Below are positions 7,098 through 16,563 of a stretch of DNA of 59,266 nucleotides, piece after piece. The notes beneath the pieces were generated by a model, which made no database searches, had not been told where the DNA came from, and was given only the letters and a program-made list of their open reading frames with translations. This stretch comes from Chitinophagaceae bacterium (GTDB lineage Bacteria > Bacteroidota > Bacteroidia > Chitinophagales > Chitinophagaceae): the NCBI GenBank assembly GCA_004322425.1, contig SCVJ01000005.1, positions 1 to 59,266 of the forward strand, given 5' to 3'. Each line of letters starts with the position of its first letter. Position 1 is the first letter of the stretch. Made by a program: the position numbers and the translations under genes.

Positions 7098-9989
7098 TTA
7101 ATGTTGTTGAAAAATACGAATTTGTTTTCCGCCTCTTTCCAGCATTTGCTGCATTTGCATTTGTCCTTGATTGCCGGCCATTTTATTTAGGTTATAAGTA
7201 AAGCTGAAAGAGAAAAATTGTTTTACCACATTCGTTCTTGTGTCTTCGTAATAGTTGTCGCCCACGTTTCTGTTAACGCTTTTATTTTGATTTAAAATAT
7301 CATAAACTGATAATTTAAATTCGCCGGCTTTATTTTTTAATACTTGTTTAGAAATACTTCCATTCCACATGGTAATGGCTTGGTTGTATCCTTCGCTGCG
7401 CCCGGAATTAATATAATAATCAACATCGGTTGATAATAGAATTCCTTTTTTAAACGTGTAACTAAAATCGGCCGAGTAGGTTTGTGTAAAATAAGAAGTG
7501 TTCAAATTGTTTTGTAAAGAATAGGTGGCTTTATTATAGCCCACATTTCCACTAAGCCCCATATCAAATTTGTCTTTATTATAATTAAATCCAAAAGATT
7601 GTGATAGCGAAATTCGTTGTGTAATATTTTCCTGCTTATTAATCATACTGATATCTCTGTTGTAATTAGAGATCGTACTGAAATTAAGATTAGTTCCTTT
7701 AACTTTTTTCAACGGGAATCCAACCGTAATCAAGCCGAACGTATTGTAGGCTCCGTTTAAGTTAACGGGCTTCGTAATGGTTACGGAACGGTTTAATGTA
7801 TCTAAACTATTTACAATTTTATTATTGGTTGTGTTAACGTTGATATTCGCCGCAAAAAATCTTGAATTAATAATATTGAACGTGTTATAGTTGACACTAA
7901 AACTGTTGATGAACTCTTGCTTTAAAGAAGGGTTCCCTGTTTTTACTTGTAATGGATTACTTACATCCAATACGTCTTGTAGCTGCGACACGCTCGGCGC
8001 ATTTGTTCTTCCGCGATAATTGGCTCTAAAATTTTTTGTTCTGTTCACACTATAATTAAAGTTGGCGCTGGGATAAAAATTAGTGAATCGTTGTGTGATG
8101 GTAGTGTCTTTGCCGGTAGCAGCGCGAAAACTTTTACTGCTCAATTCAGAAAACTGAACTCCCATTCCCAACTGATAATTATACTTTTTTTCCTGCAAGC
8201 GATAATTCATTCCAATGCGACTGGATGTGTTTGAATTTTTGAAATAATTTGTTTGCATCAAATTCGCGGCATCATATTTTCCAGTGCCACTGTTGAAATC
8301 ATGGGTTTTTTTATCGGAGGTGTTTCTGTTGTCAGAAAAAGCATAATTCAACTCAATGATTTTATTATGTCCCACCGGCTCTGTGTACGAAGTGCTAATG
8401 GTGTTATTGTTTGCGTTTGTTGCTTGGTCACCCATTTGATTTTGACTGCGCGAAAAAAGCAACGAACCGTCGGGTTTATAAAAAGAGTTTGGCGAAATGT
8501 TTTTAGTTTCTGCATCACTATTGCTAGTGCTGTTTCTCCAACCCACCGTAACCGTTCTGCCAACTTTTTTAAATTTTTTCCGGTACATCAACTCACCGCT
8601 GTAGTTCAAACCGTTTCTTTCGGTTTGATTAAAAGTTTTTCCGGCAATCGCTAAAAATTTATTGGTGGCATCAGAAAAAGTAAAAGAAGTATCGCTGTAA
8701 GTTCCGTAAGATTCTTGAATGTTTAAGTTAGCGGTATACAATATTGAGTTCATGGAATCAATTGCATATTCGCTTCGAATATTGAAACGGTGATTTTTGT
8801 TATTGTTTTCTGATTCACTTTCCGTAGTGCTATTGGAGCTGGAGTCTTTGGGAAAATAATTTTGTCGGAAACTTCCTTGGCTTAAAACATTGTTACTTTC
8901 CGAATAAAAGTAACTGCTACGAAAATCAATTTTAGGGCTCCATTTATCATTATAATTAAAGCCAGCCGATTTTGCAGTGGTAACACCACTATTGCTTCCA
9001 CCAAAACCGCCACCGCCACCGCCAAATCCTCCGCCTCCAAAATTTCCACCACCGCCGCCCATCGTAACCGTCATCATTCCGCCGCCACCGCCACCACGGC
9101 TGAATTGCGCCATTCCTCCCTGTGAAGAAATAATATCGCTGAAAGAAAATCCTTGTTTATTGGTATTGTTTGCCGCCGCCAAAACTGAAATGCGTTGATC
9201 GCCCCTAAAATGGTTGAAGGATAAATTTCCTTCGAAGCGATTATCGGTTCCGGCACCGGCCGTTATTTTACCAAAATCACCTTTGTTTTTATCTTTTTTT
9301 AATTTAATGTTTATTGTTTTTGCGCGACTACCATCATCAATCTTTGTGAATTTTGCCTGATCACTCATATCGTCAAAAACCTGAATTTGATCCACCATTT
9401 CTGCCGTAATATTTTTGGTAGCCAACTTGGGATCGTTGCCAAAAAACTCTTTTCCATCGACATATATTTTTTGAACATTTTCCCCCATGGCAGTAATTGA
9501 ACCGTCTTTTTGAACCTGCACTCCCGGTAATTTTTTTAATGCATCTTCAACCGTAGCATTGGGTTTTGTTTTGAACGCATCCATTTTAAATTGAATGGTG
9601 TCGTCTTTAACGCGTACTGGTGCTGCATCGGTAATGGTTACTTCTTCCAGCGTTTTAAAATTCTTTTGTATTGAAATTTCGCCGCAATCAACCAGTTTGT
9701 TTTTTTCAGTTATTGAAAATGATTTTCTTAGATTTTCATAACCGGTTACAGAAACAAGCAGGGTGTAATCCTCAAAACCCAAGTTGGCAATTTCAAACAC
9801 ACCTTTGTCGTCTGAAAGTCCAAAACTTACCAATGACGAATCTTTAGCAAGCAATACCGAAACGGTGGCATTTGCAATTTTTTGTTTCGCAACTGTATCA
9901 ACCAGCTTCCCTTTTATTGTGCCTACCGTTTGTGCTTGCGCAGAAAAGGCAACAACAATTGACAACATTGAAAGAATAAAATTTTTCAT
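7098..9989 (-). CDS. TonB-dependent-receptor-like outer-membrane beta-barrel protein
   Basis: About 963 residues. A signal peptide ends near FSAQAQ. Residues about 25-100 are a carboxypeptidase-regulatory-like beta domain ('GTIKGKLVDTVAKQKIANA'). Residues about 105-235 are a plug-like domain ('VEDALKKLPGVQVQKDGSI', 'VDGKEFFGNDPK'). The rest is a long beta-barrel of the outer-membrane beta-barrel family typical of Bacteroidota. Between plug and barrel sits a glycine-rich low-complexity segment (around 9000-9110). No SusD partner is adjacent, so this is not a standard glycan locus; peptide or metal-chelate uptake, or an export role, remain open. The ATG at 9989 is chosen over one nine bases upstream because the signal peptide begins there; a TAnnTTTG element is at 10009-10016. 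Confidence 0.88.
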   Translation of the reverse strand: MKNFILSMLSIVVAFSAQAQTVGTIKGKLVDTVAKQKIANATVSVLLAKDSSLVSFGLSDDKGVFEIANLGFEDYTLLVSVTGYENLRKSFSITEKNKLVDCGEISIQKNFKTLEEVTITDAAPVRVKDDTIQFKMDAFKTKPNATVEDALKKLPGVQVQKDGSITAMGENVQKIYVDGKEFFGNDPKLATKNITAEMVDQIQVFDDMSDQAKFTKIDDGSRAKTINIKLKKDKNKGDFGKITAGAGTDNRFEGNLSFNHFRGDQRISVLAAANNTNKQGFSFSDIISSQGGMAQFSRGGGGGGMMTVTMGGGGGNFGGGGFGGGGGGFGGSNSGVTTAKSAGFNYNDKWSPKIDFRSSYFYSESNNVLSQGSFRQNYFPKDSSSNSTTESESENNNKNHRFNIRSEYAIDSMNSILYTANLNIQESYGTYSDTSFTFSDATNKFLAIAGKTFNQTERNGLNYSGELMYRKKFKKVGRTVTVGWRNSTSNSDAETKNISPNSFYKPDGSLLFSRSQNQMGDQATNANNNTISTSYTEPVGHNKIIELNYAFSDNRNTSDKKTHDFNSGTGKYDAANLMQTNYFKNSNTSSRIGMNYRLQEKKYNYQLGMGVQFSELSSKSFRAATGKDTTITQRFTNFYPSANFNYSVNRTKNFRANYRGRTNAPSVSQLQDVLDVSNPLQVKTGNPSLKQEFINSFSVNYNTFNIINSRFFAANINVNTTNNKIVNSLDTLNRSVTITKPVNLNGAYNTFGLITVGFPLKKVKGTNLNFSTISNYNRDISMINKQENITQRISLSQSFGFNYNKDKFDMGLSGNVGYNKATYSLQNNLNTSYFTQTYSADFSYTFKKGILLSTDVDYYINSGRSEGYNQAITMWNGSISKQVLKNKAGEFKLSVYDILNQNKSVNRNVGDNYYEDTRTNVVKQFFSFSFTYNLNKMAGNQGQMQMQQMLERGGKQIRIFQQH

Positions 9990-10008
9990 GGATAACATTT
10001 ATTGAGGG

Positions 10009-10016
10009 CAAAAGTA
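10009..10016 (-). promoter_or_regulatory. Bacteroidota -7 element for the beta-barrel gene
   Basis: TACTTTTG on the minus strand matches TAnnTTTG, 19 bases upstream of the ATG at 9989. Position and orientation fit a promoter for the outer-membrane protein gene. Confidence 0.5.
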
Positions 10017-10170
10017 GTCTAGTATTTCGTTTGCTTGTTATGATTATGACAAACGGAAAATGAAAAAGGTCACCCACCTGCGAAGTCTTTTATAACAAGC
10101 TGTACGCGTGAGGAATATAAGCGGTCGTTAAATACCTGTTAAGAAAAATCAAAAGCGGATGAACGCAATT

Positions 10171-13100
10171 TTAGCTAAACAAATATTCTACATCTTCTTT
10201 GGTTAATGATTTTACAAAAGTGGCTTCGTCGGTAATTAATTCTTTGGCCAGATTTTTCTTTCGCTCTTGTAGTAGCATAATTTTATCTTCAATTGTATTT
10301 TTACAAATCATACGATATGCAAAAACATTTTTCTCTTGTCCGATACGATGTGTTCGATCGATAGCTTGTTGTTCTACCGCAGGATTCCACCATGGATCAA
10401 CAATGTAAACATAGTCGGCTGCTGTAAGATTTAATCCTACACCTCCGGCTTTTAATGAAATTAAAAATATTCTTACACTGTCATCATTCTGAAAATTTTG
10501 AATGGCCGTTTCTCTGTCGATTGCAGAAGTGCTCCCATCAAAATATTCGAATTTAACACCCAACACCTTGAGGCGCTCTTTTATAAGGGCTAGCATTCCT
10601 AAAAACTGAGAAAATATTAATGCTTTATGATTGCTAATATTTTCTGCTATTTCTCTCGACAGTTCTTCTAGTTTTATTGAATGATTCTCAAACCTATCTT
10701 GTTCATTTAAGATAGCCGGCGAATCGCAGATCTGTCTTAGTTTCATCAAGCCCTGTAAAATATTCAATTGCGACTTTTGCACTCCTTGCTCTTCAATTAC
10801 TCCTAATATTTTTGCTCTAAAATCATTTCGATAGGCGTCGTAAATTTTACGCTGCTCCGATTCCATTTCGCACTCAAGAATTGTTTCTGTTTTTTCGGGA
10901 AGATCTTTTGCCACTTGTTCTTTTGTTCTGCGAAGAATAAATGGATAAACAATTCTTCTCAGGTGTTCCTTGCTTTCTACCTCCCCCAACTTATCAATAG
11001 GAATAGCAAATTCTTGTCGGAAAAATTCCATACTACCTAGCATTCCTGGATTCAGAAAATTCATTTGCGCATAAATATCAAAGGTATTGTTTTGTAAGGG
11101 TGTGCCGCTCATACACAGGCGGTGCTTGGCTTTCAACAACGAAGCTGCTTTTGTTACTTTGCTGCTCGGATTTTTAATAGATTGGCTCTCATCCAAAACA
11201 ATATAATCAAATTCTACGGCCATTAAAAGTTTGATATCACTTCGCAAAGTTCCATACGTTGTAATTAAAATATCGCACTCTGTTAATTTTTCTGCTTTTT
11301 TTATTCGCGATCCTCCGTGGTGAATATGAAAGGAAAGATTGGGTGTGAATTTTTTTATTTCATTGCCCCAATTATATATCAGCGTTGTGGGGCACACTAC
11401 TAGTGCCTGTAGTTTGCCTTTTTCATTTTTATATTGTTGAAAAAAGGAAAGCGCTTGTACTGTTTTTCCCAATCCCATATCATCGGCAAGAATTCCGCCC
11501 CAATTTATTTCGCTCAAATAATTTATCCATTGATAACCCGAAATTTGATACGGCCTCAAAATGTTATTTAATCCGTTGGGTGGTTCAATAGGGTTTATCG
11601 TGAAAAAGTTTTTTATCTTCTCGTGCTTTTCTTCCAACTGTATCGTCAACTCGTTTTCGTCTCTGTTTTCATATAGCTCATCAATTACACTTAAGTGATA
11701 CCGACTTAGTTTTAATCGATCGGCTTTCCCCTCGCTCATCCTAAATAATAAGGCATATTTTTTCAACCACTCCTCTGGCAATATTCCAAGTGTCCCATCT
11801 CCAAGTTGTACAAATTTCTGTTTGTTAGTCAACGCCTGCTTTACCTCGGCAACGCTTACTTGTTGATCGCCAAAAAGAATATTCACTTTTGCATCAAACC
11901 AATCGGTGTTGCTGCTAATAAAAATATTGGTAGAAGGGCGAGCGGTGTTGAAACGAAAATTTTTTAATGCGTCAAACCCATACACGGGTATTTTCATTTC
12001 TTTCATCGCATCAACAAATAAGAAAAACCAATTATTTTTCAACACCTCCGTTCCGCGAATTGCCAACGATTTTGTTTCTTGTTGATAAATAAAATTACTA
12101 TGTAGGTTTTGTACTTTGTTAACTAGCGCCTGCTCTTCCGTGTTATTGCGTTGTATTATTAAAACCTTGTCGCCAACAGGAATTATAATTTCATTGCCCT
12201 GCATTGTATCTATTTCGTGTCCTTCGTAAATAAATGTGGGTTGAAAAAGCAGGTATTCGTTCTGCTCTTTAATCCAAACGCGGCTTTCTGGTTTTCCGGT
12301 TATGCTTTTTTCCAAAAATGTTTTGTCAAAATTTACTTTGTACGATTTGGTAAGAGGAAGAACTTCTTGTTGTAGCGCCTTACTCCATTCTGCAATGGCG
12401 ATTTGTTTTTCTCCGTTCGATTCAAATTGTTCAATTAATTCTAAAACATTTATGTCTTTCCAAAAAAACAATTGATGATTATAAATAAAAAATAGTGTGC
12501 TGTCAGATTCGTTTTCCGACAAGCCATAGCTCATCCCTTTGGCTTTTATTTTTACGACTATTTGTACAACTCCATTATTTCTTGTTATATCAAACGATGG
12601 AATAAGCTCATCAGATTCTGCCCTCAGCGAAATAAGGTTGGCTGTTTTAAACTGTTTCCCTTGTGGTAGTTGAAATAATAATGCTGAATCAAATTCCGCA
12701 ACTATTTTTTTTACCCTCGGATACAAATATTCTCTTGCCAGCACTCGTGTTTCGTCCGGCAAATCATTTTTTTCGTGATGAATAAGATTCTCCCACATAC
12801 CAGAGAATGGAGAATTTCGACTGATAAATTTGCCGATTTCAGACTCTTGTACTTTTCTTAACGCTGCCAGTAATTGGATATCGTTGTCTGAAAAATTTTT
12901 GCTTTCTATATACTTTGCGAGATCAAGTTTTTCAACCTTGCCGATGAATAAATTAGTTTCCCCGTCGGCTTCTCCACAAATTGCATCCACTGTAAAATAA
13001 GGATAGGTTGCTTTGTTGAAATTTAAAACAACACCAATTTTTTTCTCTGTTTCTTTAACAGCCGATGTGGCTACAATTGAAATGTCCGCTTGGGTTTCTT

Positions 13101-13929
13101 CAAATTTTTCAAACTGTACCGGCTGTGTAGTGGTTGTAACCGTTCGTTTGATTTCTGAATTCAATACTCTCAAATATGGCTTTCCTTTTATGTAAGAAAA
13201 CTCGAACCTCCCCTGCAAGTCGTCTTGTAAAGAATAGCCATAAGCCTCGAGCAGTTTATTTTTTTCTTTGTCTCTATTTTGAATGCTATCAAAATAATGG
13301 GGCCCGTACATGTTCAATAATTGTAAAAAAACAATAATCTTGGGAAGGCAGAGCGGATATTGTTCGTCGATAAAATTGCTACTGGTGTCGAAATATTTTT
13401 CTTCGTTTCTTTTTATAATTACAAAATATTTTTCTCCTTCAATTATTACCGAAGCTTTTACAGTTTCGTTTTTAACCTTTTCAATTTCTGGTCGTTGTGT
13501 TCGTAAATATTTTTCGGCTTCCTGATAATTCGTTTGTGAGGAAAGTAGTCGGATTAATTTTGAATCAATATGCTTCATTTTTGCCACCGTGTGGCGTTGG
13601 TCATGTTTTTTTTCGACCGTCTTCAAAAGGCCTTTGTCAAATAAATCCTGCAATTGAAATAAGGCGGCAGCTTCGTGTCGGCAAATATTTCCTACACTGT
13701 AGGGGCAGGTGCAGCGAAGAAAAACATGTTGAGGATCATTTATTTTTTGAACAGTAACCTTATAAAATGTGGCATAATTATCATCCTTTATTCGCAGTGT
13801 TGCCGTGCTAAAAAAATTATCATATTCAACTAATTCTACATAGCCGAAGGCGTGAATTTTTTTGGCTCGTCGAACTACTTCGTCGGTCCCGTGCGTATAA
13901 ACGTGCTTAATAAGATAAGGTAGTGCCAA
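10171..13929 (-). CDS. SNF2-family helicase with N-terminal SWIM zinc finger
   Basis: A 1252-residue Swi2/Snf2-type ATPase, a double-stranded DNA translocase. A SWIM zinc finger lies at Cys73, Cys75, Cys83 and His85 (CxC..CxH). A long middle region of mixed alpha/beta structure has no domain I can name. The helicase core occupies roughly residues 790-1240: Walker A DDMGLGKT (Lys near 822), motif II as DESQ where DEAH or DEAQ is usual, motif III SGTPLQNN, and motif VI DRTHRIGQ. Bacterial relatives (HepA/RapA-like, SWIM-SNF2) are tied to chromatin-like or transcription-recycling roles, but the task of this subfamily is not settled. It is transcribed alone, with a TAnnTTTG element about 55 bases upstream. 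Confidence 0.93.
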   Translation of the reverse strand: MALPYLIKHVYTHGTDEVVRRAKKIHAFGYVELVEYDNFFSTATLRIKDDNYATFYKVTVQKINDPQHVFLRCTCPYSVGNICRHEAAALFQLQDLFDKGLLKTVEKKHDQRHTVAKMKHIDSKLIRLLSSQTNYQEAEKYLRTQRPEIEKVKNETVKASVIIEGEKYFVIIKRNEEKYFDTSSNFIDEQYPLCLPKIIVFLQLLNMYGPHYFDSIQNRDKEKNKLLEAYGYSLQDDLQGRFEFSYIKGKPYLRVLNSEIKRTVTTTTQPVQFEKFEETQADISIVATSAVKETEKKIGVVLNFNKATYPYFTVDAICGEADGETNLFIGKVEKLDLAKYIESKNFSDNDIQLLAALRKVQESEIGKFISRNSPFSGMWENLIHHEKNDLPDETRVLAREYLYPRVKKIVAEFDSALLFQLPQGKQFKTANLISLRAESDELIPSFDITRNNGVVQIVVKIKAKGMSYGLSENESDSTLFFIYNHQLFFWKDINVLELIEQFESNGEKQIAIAEWSKALQQEVLPLTKSYKVNFDKTFLEKSITGKPESRVWIKEQNEYLLFQPTFIYEGHEIDTMQGNEIIIPVGDKVLIIQRNNTEEQALVNKVQNLHSNFIYQQETKSLAIRGTEVLKNNWFFLFVDAMKEMKIPVYGFDALKNFRFNTARPSTNIFISSNTDWFDAKVNILFGDQQVSVAEVKQALTNKQKFVQLGDGTLGILPEEWLKKYALLFRMSEGKADRLKLSRYHLSVIDELYENRDENELTIQLEEKHEKIKNFFTINPIEPPNGLNNILRPYQISGYQWINYLSEINWGGILADDMGLGKTVQALSFFQQYKNEKGKLQALVVCPTTLIYNWGNEIKKFTPNLSFHIHHGGSRIKKAEKLTECDILITTYGTLRSDIKLLMAVEFDYIVLDESQSIKNPSSKVTKAASLLKAKHRLCMSGTPLQNNTFDIYAQMNFLNPGMLGSMEFFRQEFAIPIDKLGEVESKEHLRRIVYPFILRRTKEQVAKDLPEKTETILECEMESEQRKIYDAYRNDFRAKILGVIEEQGVQKSQLNILQGLMKLRQICDSPAILNEQDRFENHSIKLEELSREIAENISNHKALIFSQFLGMLALIKERLKVLGVKFEYFDGSTSAIDRETAIQNFQNDDSVRIFLISLKAGGVGLNLTAADYVYIVDPWWNPAVEQQAIDRTHRIGQEKNVFAYRMICKNTIEDKIMLLQERKKNLAKELITDEATFVKSLTKEDVEYLFS

Positions 13930-13984
13930 TCAGTCTTTGTTAATGATGAATAAATTCTTAACCAGTTCAAAAAAAGTTAATCGT

Positions 13985-13992
13985 CAAAAGTA
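13985..13992 (-). promoter_or_regulatory. Bacteroidota -7 element for the SNF2 helicase
   Basis: TACTTTTG on the minus strand, 55 bases upstream of the ATG at 13929. It fits TAnnTTTG and implies a leader of about 50 bases. Confidence 0.45.
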
Positions 13993-14068
13993 ACGGAACA
14001 CGGGGTTGGGTTGTGTAAAAAAGCTATTTTTCTTTTTTTTGAAAAACTAACGCCGAGAAGTTGCTACC

Positions 14069-14092
14069 TTTGTGAGTTTTTTATCTCACAAA
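14069..14092. repeat. Inverted repeat over the comB stop codon
   Basis: Eight-base arms TTTGTGAG (14069-14076) and CTCACAAA (14085-14092) enclose an eight-base T-rich loop. The comB stop codon (14081-14083) is in the loop. No T-run follows the hairpin on the minus strand, so it is not a standard intrinsic terminator. Confidence 0.5.
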
Positions 14093-14809
14093 CAATTTTC
14101 CGTCTTCATATTCGGGTAGCACGTTGGCTCCATCAGAAGTTAAACAATAGCGGATATCTTTTTCTAATCCATAATTCATGAGCCTATGATAATGGGAAGC
14201 ATTATTGGTATGCATAAAACCAAACAAATTGTCTTTCGCATTATTATATAATATTTCTGACGCTGTTGACGAATCGCAGTTGATGTTAAAATGATCTTTA
14301 ACATTTGCAATTACAGCACCGGCAAATAAACTATCCTCAATATTCACTCGATCTTTCCATGCGGCACAACCCAGAATTACGTTTTTTTTCTTTTTTATCA
14401 AATGATTGCAAACGGCGGATAGGTTTGGAAATGATCCTGTAATAATTTCATTGGCTCCTTTTTCCAAAACCATTTGTAATAATCGAGTGCCATTAGTTGT
14501 TGTTAATACTAATGTTTTGTTTTCAATAAATTCTCTCGGGTATTCAAATGGAGAGTTCCCGTATTCCAGCCCAGGAGCTACTTTTCCGTCTCTTTCTCCT
14601 GCTGTAATGGCGCTAATTTGTTTTCCAAGTTCAATACATCGGCTCACACTATCCACAGGAATCACAAACTTGGCTCCGTTGTAAAGAGCTGTTGCGATAG
14701 TAGAAGTAGCACGAAGCACATCAATAATAACCACAATAGAATTGCTTACATCATATAGGTTAATTAACGATGGAGAAAAAGATGTGTGTAGCGTGGGTTT
14801 GTTATTCAT
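14081..14809 (-). CDS. comB: 2-phosphosulfolactate phosphatase (ComB family)
   Basis: A 242-residue protein of the ComB family, which removes phosphate from 2-phospho-3-sulfolactate to give 3-sulfolactate (Mg-dependent, cytosolic). Family hallmarks visible are IIDVLRATSTIATAL, AGERDG(K), LTTTNGTR and GCAAWKDRVNIEDSLFAGA. In methanogens this serves coenzyme M synthesis. In bacteria it may feed sulfolactate pools or sulfonated products; Bacteroidota make sulfonolipids, but the usual route known there starts from cysteate, so a link is only inference. No ComA or ComC homologue is seen in the window. It has its own TAnnTTTG element. The stop codon lies inside an inverted repeat (14069-14092). Confidence 0.9.
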   Translation of the reverse strand: MNNKPTLHTSFSPSLINLYDVSNSIVVIIDVLRATSTIATALYNGAKFVIPVDSVSRCIELGKQISAITAGERDGKVAPGLEYGNSPFEYPREFIENKTLVLTTTNGTRLLQMVLEKGANEIITGSFPNLSAVCNHLIKKKKNVILGCAAWKDRVNIEDSLFAGAVIANVKDHFNINCDSSTASEILYNNAKDNLFGFMHTNNASHYHRLMNYGLEKDIRYCLTSDGANVLPEYEDGKLFVR

Positions 14810-14829
14810 GAAATAAAAATAGAGAGATG

Positions 14830-14837
14830 CAAAAATA
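14830..14837 (-). promoter_or_regulatory. Bacteroidota -7 element for comB
   Basis: TATTTTTG on the minus strand, 20 bases before the comB ATG at 14809; matches TAnnTTTG. Confidence 0.5.
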
Positions 14838-14884
14838 CGTTATTAAAAAATTTGATTGCTCTTTGAAAGACTCTTATTTCTTGT

Positions 14885-15355
14885 TTATAAAATAGCCCTC
14901 CATTTATCAGTCGTGGCATATTGCCTTATAACTTCAATTCGATGGCTGATTATTTTTTCTAAAAAAGGCGTTACATACATTTTGATTAAAAAATTTCTGA
15001 AAAAATTGGGCGTAAGTTCGTATTCAACAACATCAATCAATATAGTTCCGTTGCTGGCGGACTTAAAAAAATGTTCGTGATTAAAAAAAACAAAATCGCT
15101 TTTGATTATTTTCTCCGCCACCTTTTCGTTTGGTATTAGTTCTGTAATCTTATTGGTGAAAAATCGTGTTTTGAACAAAAATTTAGTCTTCCATGTGGCG
15201 GACTCTTCTTTATTCATCAATCCGGATGTTATACCTGCTATTGGCCAAATTTGGCTTTTTTGAAATGAACTTTTATAAATACTGCTATTGCGACTGAGAT
15301 TATAAACCCGATCAACGGGAGCCGCAATAAAGTTGGTAAGATGAATGGTGGGCAT
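14885..15355 (-). CDS. SRPBCC-fold (START-like) protein
   Basis: A 156-residue protein with the features of the SRPBCC superfamily, a helix-grip fold that binds small hydrophobic ligands: N-terminal strand 'IHLTNFIAAPVDRVYNLSRN', a central 'TWKTKFLFKTRFFTNKITEL' and a Phe-rich strand ('FVFFNHEHFFK') before the C-terminal helix. This matches bacterial cyclase/dehydrase-like members, though no ligand or reaction can be deduced. It starts 21 bases after the gcvT stop on the same strand and has no promoter element of its own, so it is probably cotranscribed with gcvT. Confidence 0.75.
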   Translation of the reverse strand: MPTIHLTNFIAAPVDRVYNLSRNSSIYKSSFQKSQIWPIAGITSGLMNKEESATWKTKFLFKTRFFTNKITELIPNEKVAEKIIKSDFVFFNHEHFFKSASNGTILIDVVEYELTPNFFRNFLIKMYVTPFLEKIISHRIEVIRQYATTDKWRAIL

Positions 15356-15376
15356 CGTCCTGTTTACGATTGTTTG

Positions 15377-16462
15377 TTATTGAAACGGAAGCTTTACAAT
15401 TTTAGCTTGTAACAATTTTTCACGAACCGAAACAAAAATTTCAGAATCGTGGTTTGCATATTCTGAAGTCACATACCCCATTCCAATTGCTTTTTGCAAA
15501 CTTGGAGACTGTGTGCCAGAAGCTACATAGCCAATTTTTTCTCCTTCTTTGTTTTTAAGTTCATAGCCGTGGCGAGGAATCCCTTTGTCAATCATTTCGA
15601 ATGCAACCATTTTTCTTTTTACACCATCGGCTTTTTGTTTTTCTAAAATATTTTTGGCTGTAAACTCTTTTGTGAATTTGGTAATCCATCCAAGCCCGGC
15701 TTCCAATGGCGATGTGGTATCATCAATATCATTTCCATAAAGACAAAATCCCATTTCTAATCGTAGCGTATCTCTTGCGCCCAGTCCGATTGGTTTTAAA
15801 CCCTGTGGTGAGCCTACTTCAAAAATTTTATCCCAAATTTTTTCGGCGTCATTTTCTTTGTTTTCAAAATAAATTTCAACCCCGCCGGAACCCGTATAAC
15901 CCGTTGCGCTTATCAACACATTTTCTACTCCTGCAAATTTCCCTTTAACAAACGTGTAATATTTCAAATTCATTATATCCAAGTCTGTAAGCGTTTGCAA
16001 TATTTTTGTTGCATTGGGTCCTTGAATTGCCAATAAACTTGTTTTATCGGAAATATTGTGCATCTCCACATTTTCAGAATTGTATTTCTGAATCCAGTTC
16101 CAATCTTTTTCAATATTGGAAGCATTAACAACTAACATATACACGTTGTTTTTTTCAATGCAGTAAACAAGTAGGTCGTCAACAATACCGCCATTTTCAT
16201 TGGGCAGACAACTATATTGTGCTTGTCCGTCTGAAAGTTTTGCAGCATCATTTGAGGTAACGCGTTGAATAAGACTCAGCGCACACGATCCCTTTAAAAT
16301 AAATTCTCCCATGTGGCTCACGTCAAAAACTCCTGCTGCTTTTCTTACTGTTGCGTGTTCGTCATTAATTCCAGAATAACTGATGGGCATATTATAGCCA
16401 GCAAATTCGGCCATCTTGGCTCCCAATGCAATATGTTTATCTGTAAACGCGGTTTGCTTCAT
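15377..16462 (-). CDS. gcvT: Aminomethyltransferase (glycine cleavage T protein)
   Basis: A 361-residue GcvT, the tetrahydrofolate-dependent aminomethyltransferase of the glycine cleavage system; it releases ammonia and forms methylene-THF from the lipoyl-bound aminomethyl group on H protein. Visible hallmarks are '[17 protein letters not shown]'-like N-terminus, [50 protein letters not shown] and the C-terminal [12 protein letters not shown]. Length and start are standard for the family. No gcvH or gcvP lies nearby, as is common in Bacteroidota where the genes are dispersed. A TAnnTTTG promoter with a TTG 20 bases upstream is at 16481-16488. Confidence 0.97.
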   Translation of the reverse strand: MKQTAFTDKHIALGAKMAEFAGYNMPISYSGINDEHATVRKAAGVFDVSHMGEFILKGSCALSLIQRVTSNDAAKLSDGQAQYSCLPNENGGIVDDLLVYCIEKNNVYMLVVNASNIEKDWNWIQKYNSENVEMHNISDKTSLLAIQGPNATKILQTLTDLDIMNLKYYTFVKGKFAGVENVLISATGYTGSGGVEIYFENKENDAEKIWDKIFEVGSPQGLKPIGLGARDTLRLEMGFCLYGNDIDDTTSPLEAGLGWITKFTKEFTAKNILEKQKADGVKRKMVAFEMIDKGIPRHGYELKNKEGEKIGYVASGTQSPSLQKAIGMGYVTSEYANHDSEIFVSVREKLLQAKIVKLPFQ

Positions 16463-16480
16463 TCGCTTAAATTAAGATTG

Positions 16481-16488
16481 CAAAAGTA
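16481..16488 (-). promoter_or_regulatory. Bacteroidota promoter for gcvT
   Basis: TACTTTTG on the minus strand (-7 element), with TTG twenty bases upstream, close to the Bacteroidota -33/-7 spacing. It lies 18 bases ahead of the gcvT ATG at 16462. One of the best-formed promoters in the window. Confidence 0.6.
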
Positions 16489-16510
16489 TCGTCTTGTTGT
16501 TAGTTGACCA

Positions 16511-16541
16511 ATAACAAAAAGAGCTTCCGTAAAGAAGCTCT
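16511..16541 (-). terminator. Intrinsic terminator after the PspC gene
   Basis: Perfect eight-base-pair stem AGAGCTTC/GAAGCTCT (16520-16527 with 16534-16541), six-base loop. On the minus strand it is followed by TTTTTGTTATT. It ends the PadR-PspC transcript just downstream of the stop at 16564 and shields the gcvT promoter. Confidence 0.85.
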
Positions 16542-16563
16542 AACTTAAAACTCGTTTTCTATT

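Noticed and set aside
8977-9198. Proline-rich plus-strand frame opposite the glycine repeats
   Set aside because: It is the antisense of the Gly-rich coding segment of the outer-membrane protein.
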